16,087 nucleotides of DNA. It comes from Thiomicrorhabdus sp041583835. Its GTDB lineage: Bacteria; Pseudomonadota; Gammaproteobacteria; Thiomicrospirales; Thiomicrospiraceae. The position numbers were made by a program, and so were the translations under genes. The stretch lies in the NCBI RefSeq assembly GCF_041583835.1, contig NZ_JBFHFC010000032.1:1-16087 (forward strand), in the 5' to 3' direction. Under the pieces are notes generated by a model, which was not told the DNA's origin, did no database searches, and worked only from the letters and a program-made list of their open reading frames with translations. This document shows, one piece after another, positions 1 through 6,510 of this stretch; the first letter of the stretch is position 1, and each line of letters opens with the position of its first letter.

Positions 1-1083
1 ATGACCCTGCATAGGGGCGGTACCCAGTAGTGAGTAAACCTGTTCACCGGAATAACCGAATTTCTTCAAGTATTCGATCGCGTTCAAACAAGCTTGCTGA
101 TAAGCCACGTTCACATCTAGGTAGTGCTGTTTGCCGTCACTGTCAACAGAGATACCTTCGAATACGACGTAATCGTTATAATGTGGTGTCATTACGCTTG
201 GCTTGAAGACAGGGTTCTTGATTGCATATTTGCGCATACCGTCTTTGATCAAGTTAACGCGTAGGTGAATCCATCCCGCCATCTCAATCGCACCACAGAA
301 AGTGATCTCACCGTCACCCTGGCTGAAGTGAAGGTCACCGACTGACAAACCAGCGTCTTTTACATAAACAGGGAAGTAGATTTTAGAACCTTTTGTAAGG
401 TCCTTGATATCACAGTTACCACCGTGTTCACGTGGAGGAACGGTACGTGCCGCTTCTTTTGCCGCTTCTTTCGCAGCGTCAGGTTTCATTTGACCCATGT
501 GCGCCGAGTCAGCGTAAGGAAGTGTCGCCAAAGCAGGAACGCGATCCGGTTCTGTGTCATACAGTTCTTTTTCACGCTCGTTCCACTCTTTCAACATCTC
601 TTTTGATGGAAGACATCCGATTAGACCAGGGTGCATCAAACCGGCGAATTCAACTCCAGGAATGTGGCGTGATTTGGTGAAGATACCGTTGAAGTCCCAG
701 ATAGTCTTCTGTGCTTCAGGATAGTAGTCGGTTAGGAATCCACCGCCGTTCTGCTTTGAAAACAGACCGTTGAAACCCCAGTTGCTTTCTGCAAAAGTTC
801 CGATATCCATGATATCTACTTCAAGCAAATCGCCTGGTTCAGCGCCTTCGATACCGACAGGACCCGAAAGGAAGTGTACTTGAGTTAAGTCAACGTCGCG
901 AACGTCGGAAGCGTCGTCGCTGCTGTCAATCTGACCACCGGTCCAGTCAACACACTCGATGATGAAGTCATCGCCCGGCTTAACCATCTTAACCATCGGG
1001 ATATCTGGGTGCCAACGGTTGTGGATATTGTCATTTTCGTAAGCGGATTTAGTAAGGTCGACTTTAATGATAGTTTCGGCCAT
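1..1083 (-). CDS. fmdA: formamidase (FmdA/AmdA family), 3' end outside window
   Basis: Hydrolyses formamide (and possibly other short amides) to ammonia and formate in the cytoplasm. The reading frame runs from ATG at 1083 to the window edge without a stop, giving 361 residues; the family is usually about 400-410, so roughly the last 50 are missing. Family-like stretches visible are the N-terminal HNRWHPDIP, the central GDLHFSQGDGE and the closing LLGTAPMQGH. A good ribosome site, AGGAG, lies at 1091-1095, seven bases before the start. It is the last visible gene of the urtABCDE operon, 38 bp after urtE with no terminator between, so the importer and the enzyme are probably co-transcribed. 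Known family role: formamidases of methylotrophs sit with a homologous transporter (fmdDEF). Acetamidase activity cannot be excluded from sequence. Confidence 0.93.
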   Translation of the reverse strand, partial: MAETIIKVDLTKSAYENDNIHNRWHPDIPMVKMVKPGDDFIIECVDWTGGQIDSSDDASDVRDVDLTQVHFLSGPVGIEGAEPGDLLEVDIMDIGTFAESNWGFNGLFSKQNGGGFLTDYYPEAQKTIWDFNGIFTKSRHIPGVEFAGLMHPGLIGCLPSKEMLKEWNEREKELYDTEPDRVPALATLPYADSAHMGQMKPDAAKEAAKEAARTVPPREHGGNCDIKDLTKGSKIYFPVYVKDAGLSVGDLHFSQGDGEITFCGAIEMAGWIHLRVNLIKDGMRKYAIKNPVFKPSVMTPHYNDYVVFEGISVDSDGKQHYLDVNVAYQQACLNAIEYLKKFGYSGEQVYSLLGTAPMQGH

Positions 1084-1121
1084 TTTGGTTCTCCTGTTGT
1101 ATAAATTTAACTTGGTTTAGG

Positions 1122-1811
1122 TTAAACAGATAAAAATGACGCAACTTTATCTTCGTCGACTTCATTGCGCGGCTGATCGTGAATGATCGCGCCTTTTTCA
1201 ATAACGATAATTCGGTCGGCTACATCCAGAGCGAAGCTCAAAACCTGCTCGGAAACGATGATCGACAAACCGCGGGAATCGCGGATTTCTTTCAAGGTGT
1301 GTGCCATTTCCTTAATGATCGAAGGCTGGATACCTTCGGTTGGTTCGTCCAATAATAGAACTTCCGGGTTGCTTGCTAGCGCACGGGCGATCGCAAGTTG
1401 CTGCTGCTGACCACCTGACAGGTTACCGCCGCGGCGTTTGCTCATTTCACGCAGAACCGGAAAAATGTTGTACAGGTCTTCTGGCACTTCGGTTTCGCCG
1501 GTAGTGGTCAGTCCTGTTTCAATGTTTTCTTTTACGGTCATAGTTGAAAAAATCATGCGTCCCTGTGGAACGAAACCGAGTCCGGCTTTGACACGTTCGT
1601 GACTTTTCATGCCGATCAGTTCTTTGTCGCCTAGCTTGACGCTTCCGGACTTCGAAGGAATCATGCCGATTAGGGATTTCATCAAGGTGGTTTTCCCCAT
1701 CCCGTTACGGCCCATGATGGCGATGATTTCATTCTTTTTAAGGGAGAGGTTCAAGCCTTTGATAACTTCGCTTTCTCCATAAGCTACATGCAAATCTTGT
1801 ATATCTAACAT
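1122..1811 (-). CDS. urtE: urea/short-chain amide ABC transporter ATP-binding subunit UrtE
   Basis: One of two ATPases that power the importer on the cytoplasmic face of the inner membrane. The 229 residues are normal for the LivF/UrtE type. Walker A GRNGMGKT is at 34-41, Q-loop Q83 in FVPQGR, signature LSGGQQQ at 131-137, Walker B VLLLDEP at 151-157, and the switch position carries EQ rather than EH (SEQ, about 187-189), as is usual in this subfamily. The start ATG at 1811 has GGGAG at 1819-1823, just before the urtD stop, so the two genes are 12 bp apart and probably translationally linked. The assignment to the Urt/Fmd branch rather than LivF rests on gene order and the formamidase downstream. 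Confidence 0.93.
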   Translation of the reverse strand: MLDIQDLHVAYGESEVIKGLNLSLKKNEIIAIMGRNGMGKTTLMKSLIGMIPSKSGSVKLGDKELIGMKSHERVKAGLGFVPQGRMIFSTMTVKENIETGLTTTGETEVPEDLYNIFPVLREMSKRRGGNLSGGQQQQLAIARALASNPEVLLLDEPTEGIQPSIIKEMAHTLKEIRDSRGLSIIVSEQVLSFALDVADRIIVIEKGAIIHDQPRNEVDEDKVASFLSV

Positions 1812-1823
1812 CTCTTTACTCCC

Positions 1824-2570
1824 TTAGTGTCCCAGGTAAACTTCAATAACTTTCGGATCGTTTTGGACTTTTTCCATCGATCCTTCCGAAAGTACCTTTC
1901 CTTGGTGAAGTACCGTCACTTTGTCGGCAATTTCTTCAACGAAGTGCATGTCGTGCTCGATAACAAGAATTGAACGGTCTTTGGTGATTTTCTGAAGTAG
2001 TTCTGCGGTTTGCTTACGTTCGGAAACCGACATCCCGGCAACCGGTTCGTCCAGCATTAGAAGTTCCGGATCCTGAATCAAAAGCATCCCGATCTCAAGC
2101 CACTGCTTCTGGCCGTGGCTGAGTAGAGCGGCTTGACTATCCAATTTGTCTTCCAAGAAGATCATCGAAGCGATCTCGTTGACCTTGTCGATAACTTCCT
2201 GATCGCGGCTGAAAGTCAGAGCGCCCCAGACCTTTTTACCTTTCGGATAAGAGAGTTCCAGGTTTTCGAACACCGTCAAATCTTCATAGATAGACGGGTT
2301 CTGGAACTTTCTTCCAACGCCGGCATGGACGATTTCATGCTCTTTAAGCTTGGTCAGTTCCTTGCCTTTAAACTTGATTGAGCCTTCGGTCGCTTTGGTA
2401 CGTCCGCAGATCAAATCCAGTACGGTCGTTTTACCGGCCCCGTTCGGACCGACGATGACTCGGATTTCCTGTTCTTCGATGTATAAGGACACGTCGTTTA
2501 CGGCCTTGAATCCATCGAACGAAACCGTAAGCCCTTCAATAGTTAATACAAAATCTTTTTGTTGGTACAT
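1824..2570 (-). CDS. urtD: urea/short-chain amide ABC transporter ATP-binding subunit UrtD
   Basis: Second ATPase of the importer, LivG/UrtD type. I take ATG at 2570 as the start (248 residues) because GGAG at 2577-2580 is correctly spaced before it; a TTG four codons upstream (2582) is in frame but overlaps that ribosome site. Motifs by residue: Walker A GPNGAGKT 41-48, Q-loop Q90 in GRKFQNPSIYEDLTVFENLEL, signature LSHGQKQWLEIGM from 150 (the SHGQKQWLE variant is characteristic of UrtD), Walker B LMLDEP 171-176, switch histidine H206 in IEHDM. It lies 46 bp after urtC and 12 bp before urtE in the same transcription unit. Confidence 0.94.
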   Translation of the reverse strand: MYQQKDFVLTIEGLTVSFDGFKAVNDVSLYIEEQEIRVIVGPNGAGKTTVLDLICGRTKATEGSIKFKGKELTKLKEHEIVHAGVGRKFQNPSIYEDLTVFENLELSYPKGKKVWGALTFSRDQEVIDKVNEIASMIFLEDKLDSQAALLSHGQKQWLEIGMLLIQDPELLMLDEPVAGMSVSERKQTAELLQKITKDRSILVIEHDMHFVEEIADKVTVLHQGKVLSEGSMEKVQNDPKVIEVYLGH

Positions 2571-2616
2571 GGTGTTCTCCAATACCTAAATCATTAATCG
2601 TTAATTATTCGTCGGC

Positions 2617-3720
2617 TTACTTGTCTTGCGTCGACTTGAATTTTTTATTCAGCAATGGCTGTACATAGGATTCGTAGATGCCTGCCAATCCTTTAGGGAA
2701 TGCAAGTACCACGGCGATGAACAAACCACCCATCGCGAAAAGCCATAGTTCAGGGTAAGATTCGGAAAGAATCGTCTTAGCCCAGTTAACAATTAACGCT
2801 CCATAAACCGCACCGAAAATGGACAGGTTTCCACCTACCGCTGCGAAGATAACCATTTCGATCGAAGGTACGATCCCGATCAACGAAGGCGACATGAATC
2901 CGACCTGAAGGGTGAACATGGCACCACCAAGAGCAGAGAAAACACCGGCGACACAGAAGATGAAAATCTTGAAGTTTGCAACGTCGTAACCCGAGAAGCG
3001 AACACGGTCTTCACTGTCACGCATCGCAACCAGCAGACGCCCAAGCTTACTCTTGCGGATATATTGAGCCACTACCAATGTTGCCAATAACAGAATCGAG
3101 TTGACGAAGTACAGGATGTATTTAGCGGAATCCGTACGGATGTCCCATCCCAACAAGGTTCTCAAGTCGGTGATACCGTTTACACCACCGGTGTAACCCT
3201 GCTGACCGATAACCAAAATGGTCATGATTGCAGCGATCGCCTGAGTGATGATTGCGAAGTACACCCCGCCGACTCGACGTTTGAACATCGCAGCACCGAT
3301 GATGTAGGCAAACAAAGCCGGTAGAGCGAAGATGGCGAAAATGGTGAATCCTAGGCTGTGGAACGGTTCCCAGAACCATGGAAGTTCCGTTAACTGGTTC
3401 CAGTCCATAAAGTCAGGAATCCCCGGAGTCGACTGGATCTTGGTGTTTTCAGGGGATGAAGCCTCAAGCTTCAGGAACATCGCCATGGCGTATCCACCGA
3501 TCCCGAAGAAGATACCCTGACCCAAACTCAGGATACCGCCTAGACCCCATGAAAGAACCAATCCCAACGCAACAAATGCGAAGGTCAGGTACTTTCCGAT
3601 CAGGTTCAGTCGGAAGATATCGAATAATAGTGGCAGTGCGACCAACAGGATCGCAGCCAATATCAGGAATGATATGACATCATTCTTAGGGGTTAATGAA
3701 CGTAGTTTACTTTGTAGCAT
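2617..3720 (-). CDS. urtC: urea/short-chain amide ABC transporter permease UrtC
   Basis: Inner-membrane permease of the LivM/UrtC type, 367 residues with about eight to ten hydrophobic segments. Recognisable stretches are WGLGGILSLGQGIFFGIGGY near residue 58, where LivM-type permeases carry SLGQ, and MRDSEDRVRFSGY in the cytoplasmic coupling region that contacts the ATPases. A hydrophilic periplasmic loop (about 85-110, rich in S, T, P and N) separates early helices, as in other UrtC/FmdF proteins. The C-terminus ends in a lysine-rich tail. ATG at 3720 has AGGAG at 3730-3734 overlapping the urtB stop, implying translational coupling with urtB. With UrtB it forms the heterodimeric channel. Confidence 0.93.
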   Translation of the reverse strand: MLQSKLRSLTPKNDVISFLILAAILLVALPLLFDIFRLNLIGKYLTFAFVALGLVLSWGLGGILSLGQGIFFGIGGYAMAMFLKLEASSPENTKIQSTPGIPDFMDWNQLTELPWFWEPFHSLGFTIFAIFALPALFAYIIGAAMFKRRVGGVYFAIITQAIAAIMTILVIGQQGYTGGVNGITDLRTLLGWDIRTDSAKYILYFVNSILLLATLVVAQYIRKSKLGRLLVAMRDSEDRVRFSGYDVANFKIFIFCVAGVFSALGGAMFTLQVGFMSPSLIGIVPSIEMVIFAAVGGNLSIFGAVYGALIVNWAKTILSESYPELWLFAMGGLFIAVVLAFPKGLAGIYESYVQPLLNKKFKSTQDK

Positions 3721-3732
3721 CTTATTATTCTC

Positions 3733-4659
3733 CTAGCGACGGACTTTAAGTGAGAACAAGCCTTGTGGTCGAAGCATCAGAATCACAATGACTGTTAATA
3801 GCGTTAATACCTTCGCCATGGAACCGCTCATAAAGAACTCCATGATCGACTGTGCTTGCGAAATACTGAATGCAGACGCAATTGTTCCCAGAAGACTTGC
3901 CGCTCCACCAAATACAACAACCAGGAAGGTGTCAACGATGTACAGCTGTCCGGAAGTAGGACCGGTTGAACCGATCATGGTGAATGTCGCACCGGCGATA
4001 CCTGCGATACCGCAACCCAGTGCAAATGTGAATCTATCGACTCGTGCCGTATCAATACCGACGGCACCTGCCATTGCACGGTTTAGAACAACCGCTCGAG
4101 ATTGCTTACCTTTTCTGGACTTCTGTAAGAAAAGGAATACGCCAATGGTAATAACCAGTGTGATCACCATAACGATCATTCCGTTTACCGGAATTTCGAT
4201 CGAGTCGCTCACGGCATAAGAACCCATCATCCAGTCAGGAAGCGTAACTCCTACTTCACGAGGACCGAAAATGGTTCTGTAAAGCTGTTGAAGGATCAAG
4301 CTAAGTCCCCAAGTTGCCAGAAGGGTATCAAGCGGGCGCTTATATAGGTGTCTGATCAAGGTCCATTCGACCAAAGATCCGAGGAGGAAGGTTCCTATGA
4401 AAGCAAATATCATCGCTATGAAGAAGTAAATGCCGAACAGTTCAGGCAGATACGTCGAGAACAGATTCGAGGTCAGATACGTGATATAGGCACCCAGAAT
4501 CATGAATTCCCCGTGCGCCATGTTAATGACCCCCATTTGCCCGAAAATGATCGCCAGACCAAGCGCCATCAACAACAGCACCGAGAATAGGATCAGGCCG
4601 GCAAAGCCCTGCATCGCAAAAATAGAGCCCAGTTCGGCCCAAGTGTAGTCAGCAAACAT
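3733..4659 (-). CDS. urtB: urea/short-chain amide ABC transporter permease UrtB
   Basis: Inner-membrane permease of the LivH/UrtB type, 308 residues. The stretch FGQMGVINMAHGEFMILGAYITY near residues 39-61 is the hallmark of this family, and the end, VILMLRPQGLFSLKVRR, is the usual C-terminal RPQGLF. Some proteobacterial UrtB proteins carry a long N-terminal periplasmic extension; this one does not, and its length matches FmdE-type permeases. The start at 4659 has a strong AGGAGG (4668-4673) eight bases upstream. It is separated from urtA by 144 bp containing two hairpins, but no new promoter is obvious, so it is probably expressed by read-through from urtA. Confidence 0.93.
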   Translation of the reverse strand: MFADYTWAELGSIFAMQGFAGLILFSVLLLMALGLAIIFGQMGVINMAHGEFMILGAYITYLTSNLFSTYLPELFGIYFFIAMIFAFIGTFLLGSLVEWTLIRHLYKRPLDTLLATWGLSLILQQLYRTIFGPREVGVTLPDWMMGSYAVSDSIEIPVNGMIVMVITLVITIGVFLFLQKSRKGKQSRAVVLNRAMAGAVGIDTARVDRFTFALGCGIAGIAGATFTMIGSTGPTSGQLYIVDTFLVVVFGGAASLLGTIASAFSISQAQSIMEFFMSGSMAKVLTLLTVIVILMLRPQGLFSLKVRR

Positions 4660-4726
4660 TTATTTTTCCTCCTGGCAGGTAAAATAATCTAAATAAAAAA
4701 ATCAAAAGTGTTCTTGGCACGTTGGA

Positions 4727-4772
4727 CACCTAATTAAAGGCTCTATGCTGGATTAGAGCCTTTAATTAGGTG
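4727..4772 (-). terminator. 18-bp perfect inverted repeat between urtA and urtB (attenuator or mRNA stabiliser)
   Basis: The arms 4727-4744 and 4755-4772 are exact reverse complements (left arm CACCTAATTAAAGGCTCT), with one further A-T pair closing an 8-base loop. Reading leftward from urtA, no U-run follows the stem directly; U-rich DNA begins about 30 bases later. It is therefore more likely a partial terminator or a 3' stabilising structure for urtA mRNA than a full stop, consistent with the binding protein being needed in excess over the membrane subunits. Confidence 0.7.
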
Positions 4773-4794
4773 CAGCCCATTAAGCGGACTGCAC
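4770..4794 (-). other. second hairpin just after the urtA stop
   Basis: On the transcribed strand GTGCAGTCC pairs with GGGCTGCAC (nine pairs, one of them G-U) around a seven-base loop. It lies ten bases after the urtA stop and its base overlaps the larger hairpin by three bases, so the two stems compete only at their junction. It is GC-rich and stable but has no U-tract. Probably part of the same processing or stabilising element. Confidence 0.55.
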
Positions 4795-4803
4795 GCGGTT
4801 AAC

Positions 4804-6051
4804 TTACTGGTAACCTTTAGGGAATGGGTTTGGTTCAATCAAGTCTTTAGACTCGTAAACCACTTCAAATGTACCATCCGCTTTAGCGTGACCAATACGT
4901 GACTTAGACCATAGGTGGTGGTTAGGGTGAACCTTAACGTAACCTTCAGGAGCTGTAGTCAATTCGATACCAGGAAGCGTTTTCTTGATAGCGTCAACAT
5001 CGAAAGAACCTGCTTTTTCAACAGCTGCTTTCCACAACCAAGGACCAAGGTAAGCCGCTTGAGTTACGTCACCGATAACACTCTTTTCGCCCCACATCTT
5101 CTTGAATTCTGCAACGAACTTCTTGTTGTTGTCGTTAGGCAGACTCTGGAAGTACTTCATTGAAGCGTAAAGACCGTTAACGTTCTCACCACCGATACCT
5201 AGGATTTCATCTTCGGTAACAGAAAGAGTAAGTACTAATGGCTTCTCTTTAGTTAGATCGATACCAGCTGCATTAAGCTGCTTGTAGAATGCAACGTTAG
5301 AACCACCAACAACGGTTGTGAAGATAACGTCAGGCTTCTTAAGTTTGATCTTGTTGATTACAGAGTTGAACTGAGTGTGACCTAGTGGGTAGTACTCTTC
5401 ACCTACAACTTTCAAACCAAGCTTCTCGATGTGCTTACGAGCGATCTTGTTTGAAGTACGTGGCCAGATGTAGTCAGAACCTAGCAAGAAGAATTTCTTC
5501 GCGCCTTTGGTTTCTTTAGCCCAGTCGATACCTTTAAGGATCTGCTGAGTCGCTTCCTGACCTGTATAGATTACGTTAGGAGACTGTTCCAACCCTTCGT
5601 AGAAAGTAGGGTAGAAAAGCATACCGTTGTACTGTTCAAAAACAGGAAGAGCCGCTTTACGTGAAGCAGATGTCCAGCATCCGAATACCGCCGCTACTTT
5701 GTCGTTTACAAGTAGTTTTTTAGATTTTTCAGCGAAAGTAGGCCAGTCACTCGCACCATCTTCCTGGATGTATTCGATCTTGCGTCCCAATACACCACCC
5801 ATATCGTTGATCTGTTGGATAGCTAGCTTTTCAGCCTGAACGGAACCCGTTTCACTGATCGCCATAGTCCCGGTGATTGAGTGAAGGATACCTACTTTTA
5901 CAGTATCGTCAGTAACCGCTAGACCAGTCGTGTTAACGTCTGCTGCGTAAGCGCTTGAAGCAAGAACCATAGCTGCAGGAAGTGCTGCCAAGCCTTTTAG
6001 TAAAGTACGACGGGAAGTCCCTAGTCGACTTGATGAAATCGTTTTTTTCAT
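4804..6051 (-). CDS. urtA: urea/short-chain amide ABC transporter substrate-binding protein UrtA (FmdD-like), Tat-exported
   Basis: Periplasmic binding protein that captures the amide or urea and delivers it to UrtBC. The 415 residues begin with a twin-arginine signal (SRRTLLKG at 13-20, hydrophobic stretch to 33, likely cleavage after AYA at 36), so it is folded before export. The mature start, TVKVGILHSITGTMAISE, and FYPTFYEGLEQSPNVIYTGQEA are typical of the UrtA/FmdD/AmiC-like group. ATG at 6051 has AGAGG at 6062-6066, ten bases upstream. It is the first gene of the operon, directly behind a sigma-54 promoter. Whether the ligand is urea, formamide or acetamide cannot be read from sequence; the linked formamidase favours amides. 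Confidence 0.94.
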   Translation of the reverse strand: MKKTISSSRLGTSRRTLLKGLAALPAAMVLASSAYAADVNTTGLAVTDDTVKVGILHSITGTMAISETGSVQAEKLAIQQINDMGGVLGRKIEYIQEDGASDWPTFAEKSKKLLVNDKVAAVFGCWTSASRKAALPVFEQYNGMLFYPTFYEGLEQSPNVIYTGQEATQQILKGIDWAKETKGAKKFFLLGSDYIWPRTSNKIARKHIEKLGLKVVGEEYYPLGHTQFNSVINKIKLKKPDVIFTTVVGGSNVAFYKQLNAAGIDLTKEKPLVLTLSVTEDEILGIGGENVNGLYASMKYFQSLPNDNNKKFVAEFKKMWGEKSVIGDVTQAAYLGPWLWKAAVEKAGSFDVDAIKKTLPGIELTTAPEGYVKVHPNHHLWSKSRIGHAKADGTFEVVYESKDLIEPNPFPKGYQ

Positions 6052-6114
6052 GAGTTTTTAGCCTCTTGTTTTGAACATTCAGTGGTTAAATGGACATTAA
6101 AGTCAGCTATGTCT

Positions 6115-6130
6115 AGCAGGAGACGTGCCA
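6115..6130 (-). promoter_or_regulatory. sigma-54 (-24/-12) promoter of the urt-fmdA operon
   Basis: On the minus strand the sequence is TGGCACGTCTCCTGCT. Against the consensus TGGCACG-N4-TTGC(A/T) only the first T of the -12 half differs (C), and the GG and GC doublets are exactly ten bases apart. The start of transcription would fall near 6104, giving a leader of about 50 bases to the urtA ATG at 6051. Sigma-54 promoters need an enhancer-binding activator; a matching site lies upstream at 6194-6210. Confidence 0.85.
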
Positions 6131-6165
6131 TAAGGTAAAAATAGTTTATTTACAGGAAACATTGA

Positions 6166-6178
6166 TGAAGTGTTGATT
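6166..6178 (-). promoter_or_regulatory. possible IHF site between activator site and promoter
   Basis: The minus strand reads AATCAACACTTCA, one mismatch from the IHF consensus WATCAA-N4-TTR. It lies midway between the NtrC-like palindrome and the sigma-54 promoter, where IHF usually bends DNA. A one-mismatch match is common by chance in AT-rich DNA, so position is the main support. Confidence 0.35.
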
Positions 6179-6193
6179 GGTGGTTTATTCAGA

Positions 6194-6210
6194 TGCACAT
6201 CAATGGTGCT
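6194..6210. promoter_or_regulatory. NtrC-like activator site upstream of urtA
   Basis: TGCACATCAATGGTGCT matches the NtrC consensus TGCACCA-N3-TGGTGCA at 11 of 14 defined positions and keeps the GCAC/GTGC dyad. It sits about 64 bp upstream of the -24 element, near -100 relative to the predicted transcription start, the usual distance for NtrC enhancers. A further half-site TGGTGCT follows at 6226-6232, 22 bp (two helical turns) away, and GGTGCA at 6257-6262. Confidence 0.6.
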
Positions 6211-6441
6211 TTATTTGTAATTTTGTGGTGCTGTGGAAGGGGGCTTTAATCAAGAAGGTGCAATTGTGTTTGAGTTTTGGAGGGGGCTTGGTCTGCTTGC
6301 AGGGGTAAATTAAGGCGAATGTGAGAGGTTGCTATGGGGTTTGTGTGCAAATGTGTGATGGCGTTTTGAAAGCGTGGTGTGGATCAGGACTGAAATGGTT
6401 TGAATCTAGGTGGAGGGAGTGAGTGTTGAGGAAGGTGGTGA
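6211..6441. other. non-coding stretch upstream of the urt promoter region
   Basis: Apart from the GGTGC half-sites at 6226-6232 and 6257-6262 I see no gene or clear structure here. The plus strand is rich in G and T, including several GGGGG/GGGG runs. Short open frames in this interval lack ribosome sites and resemble nothing known. Confidence 0.5.
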
Positions 6442-6464
6442 AGAGCATCCTGGGAGGATGCTCT
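6442..6464 (-). terminator. hairpin after nrdA, possible terminator
   Basis: AGAGCATCC (6442-6450) pairs exactly with GGATGCTCT (6456-6464) around TGGGA. It lies 46 bases beyond the nrdA stop in the direction of transcription. No U-tract follows, so it is either a weak terminator or a 3'-end protecting stem. Confidence 0.5.
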
Positions 6465-6510
6465 GATGGTATTACCGTTGATTCTATGGAAAGAACGGCT
6501 TGCTGTGATA

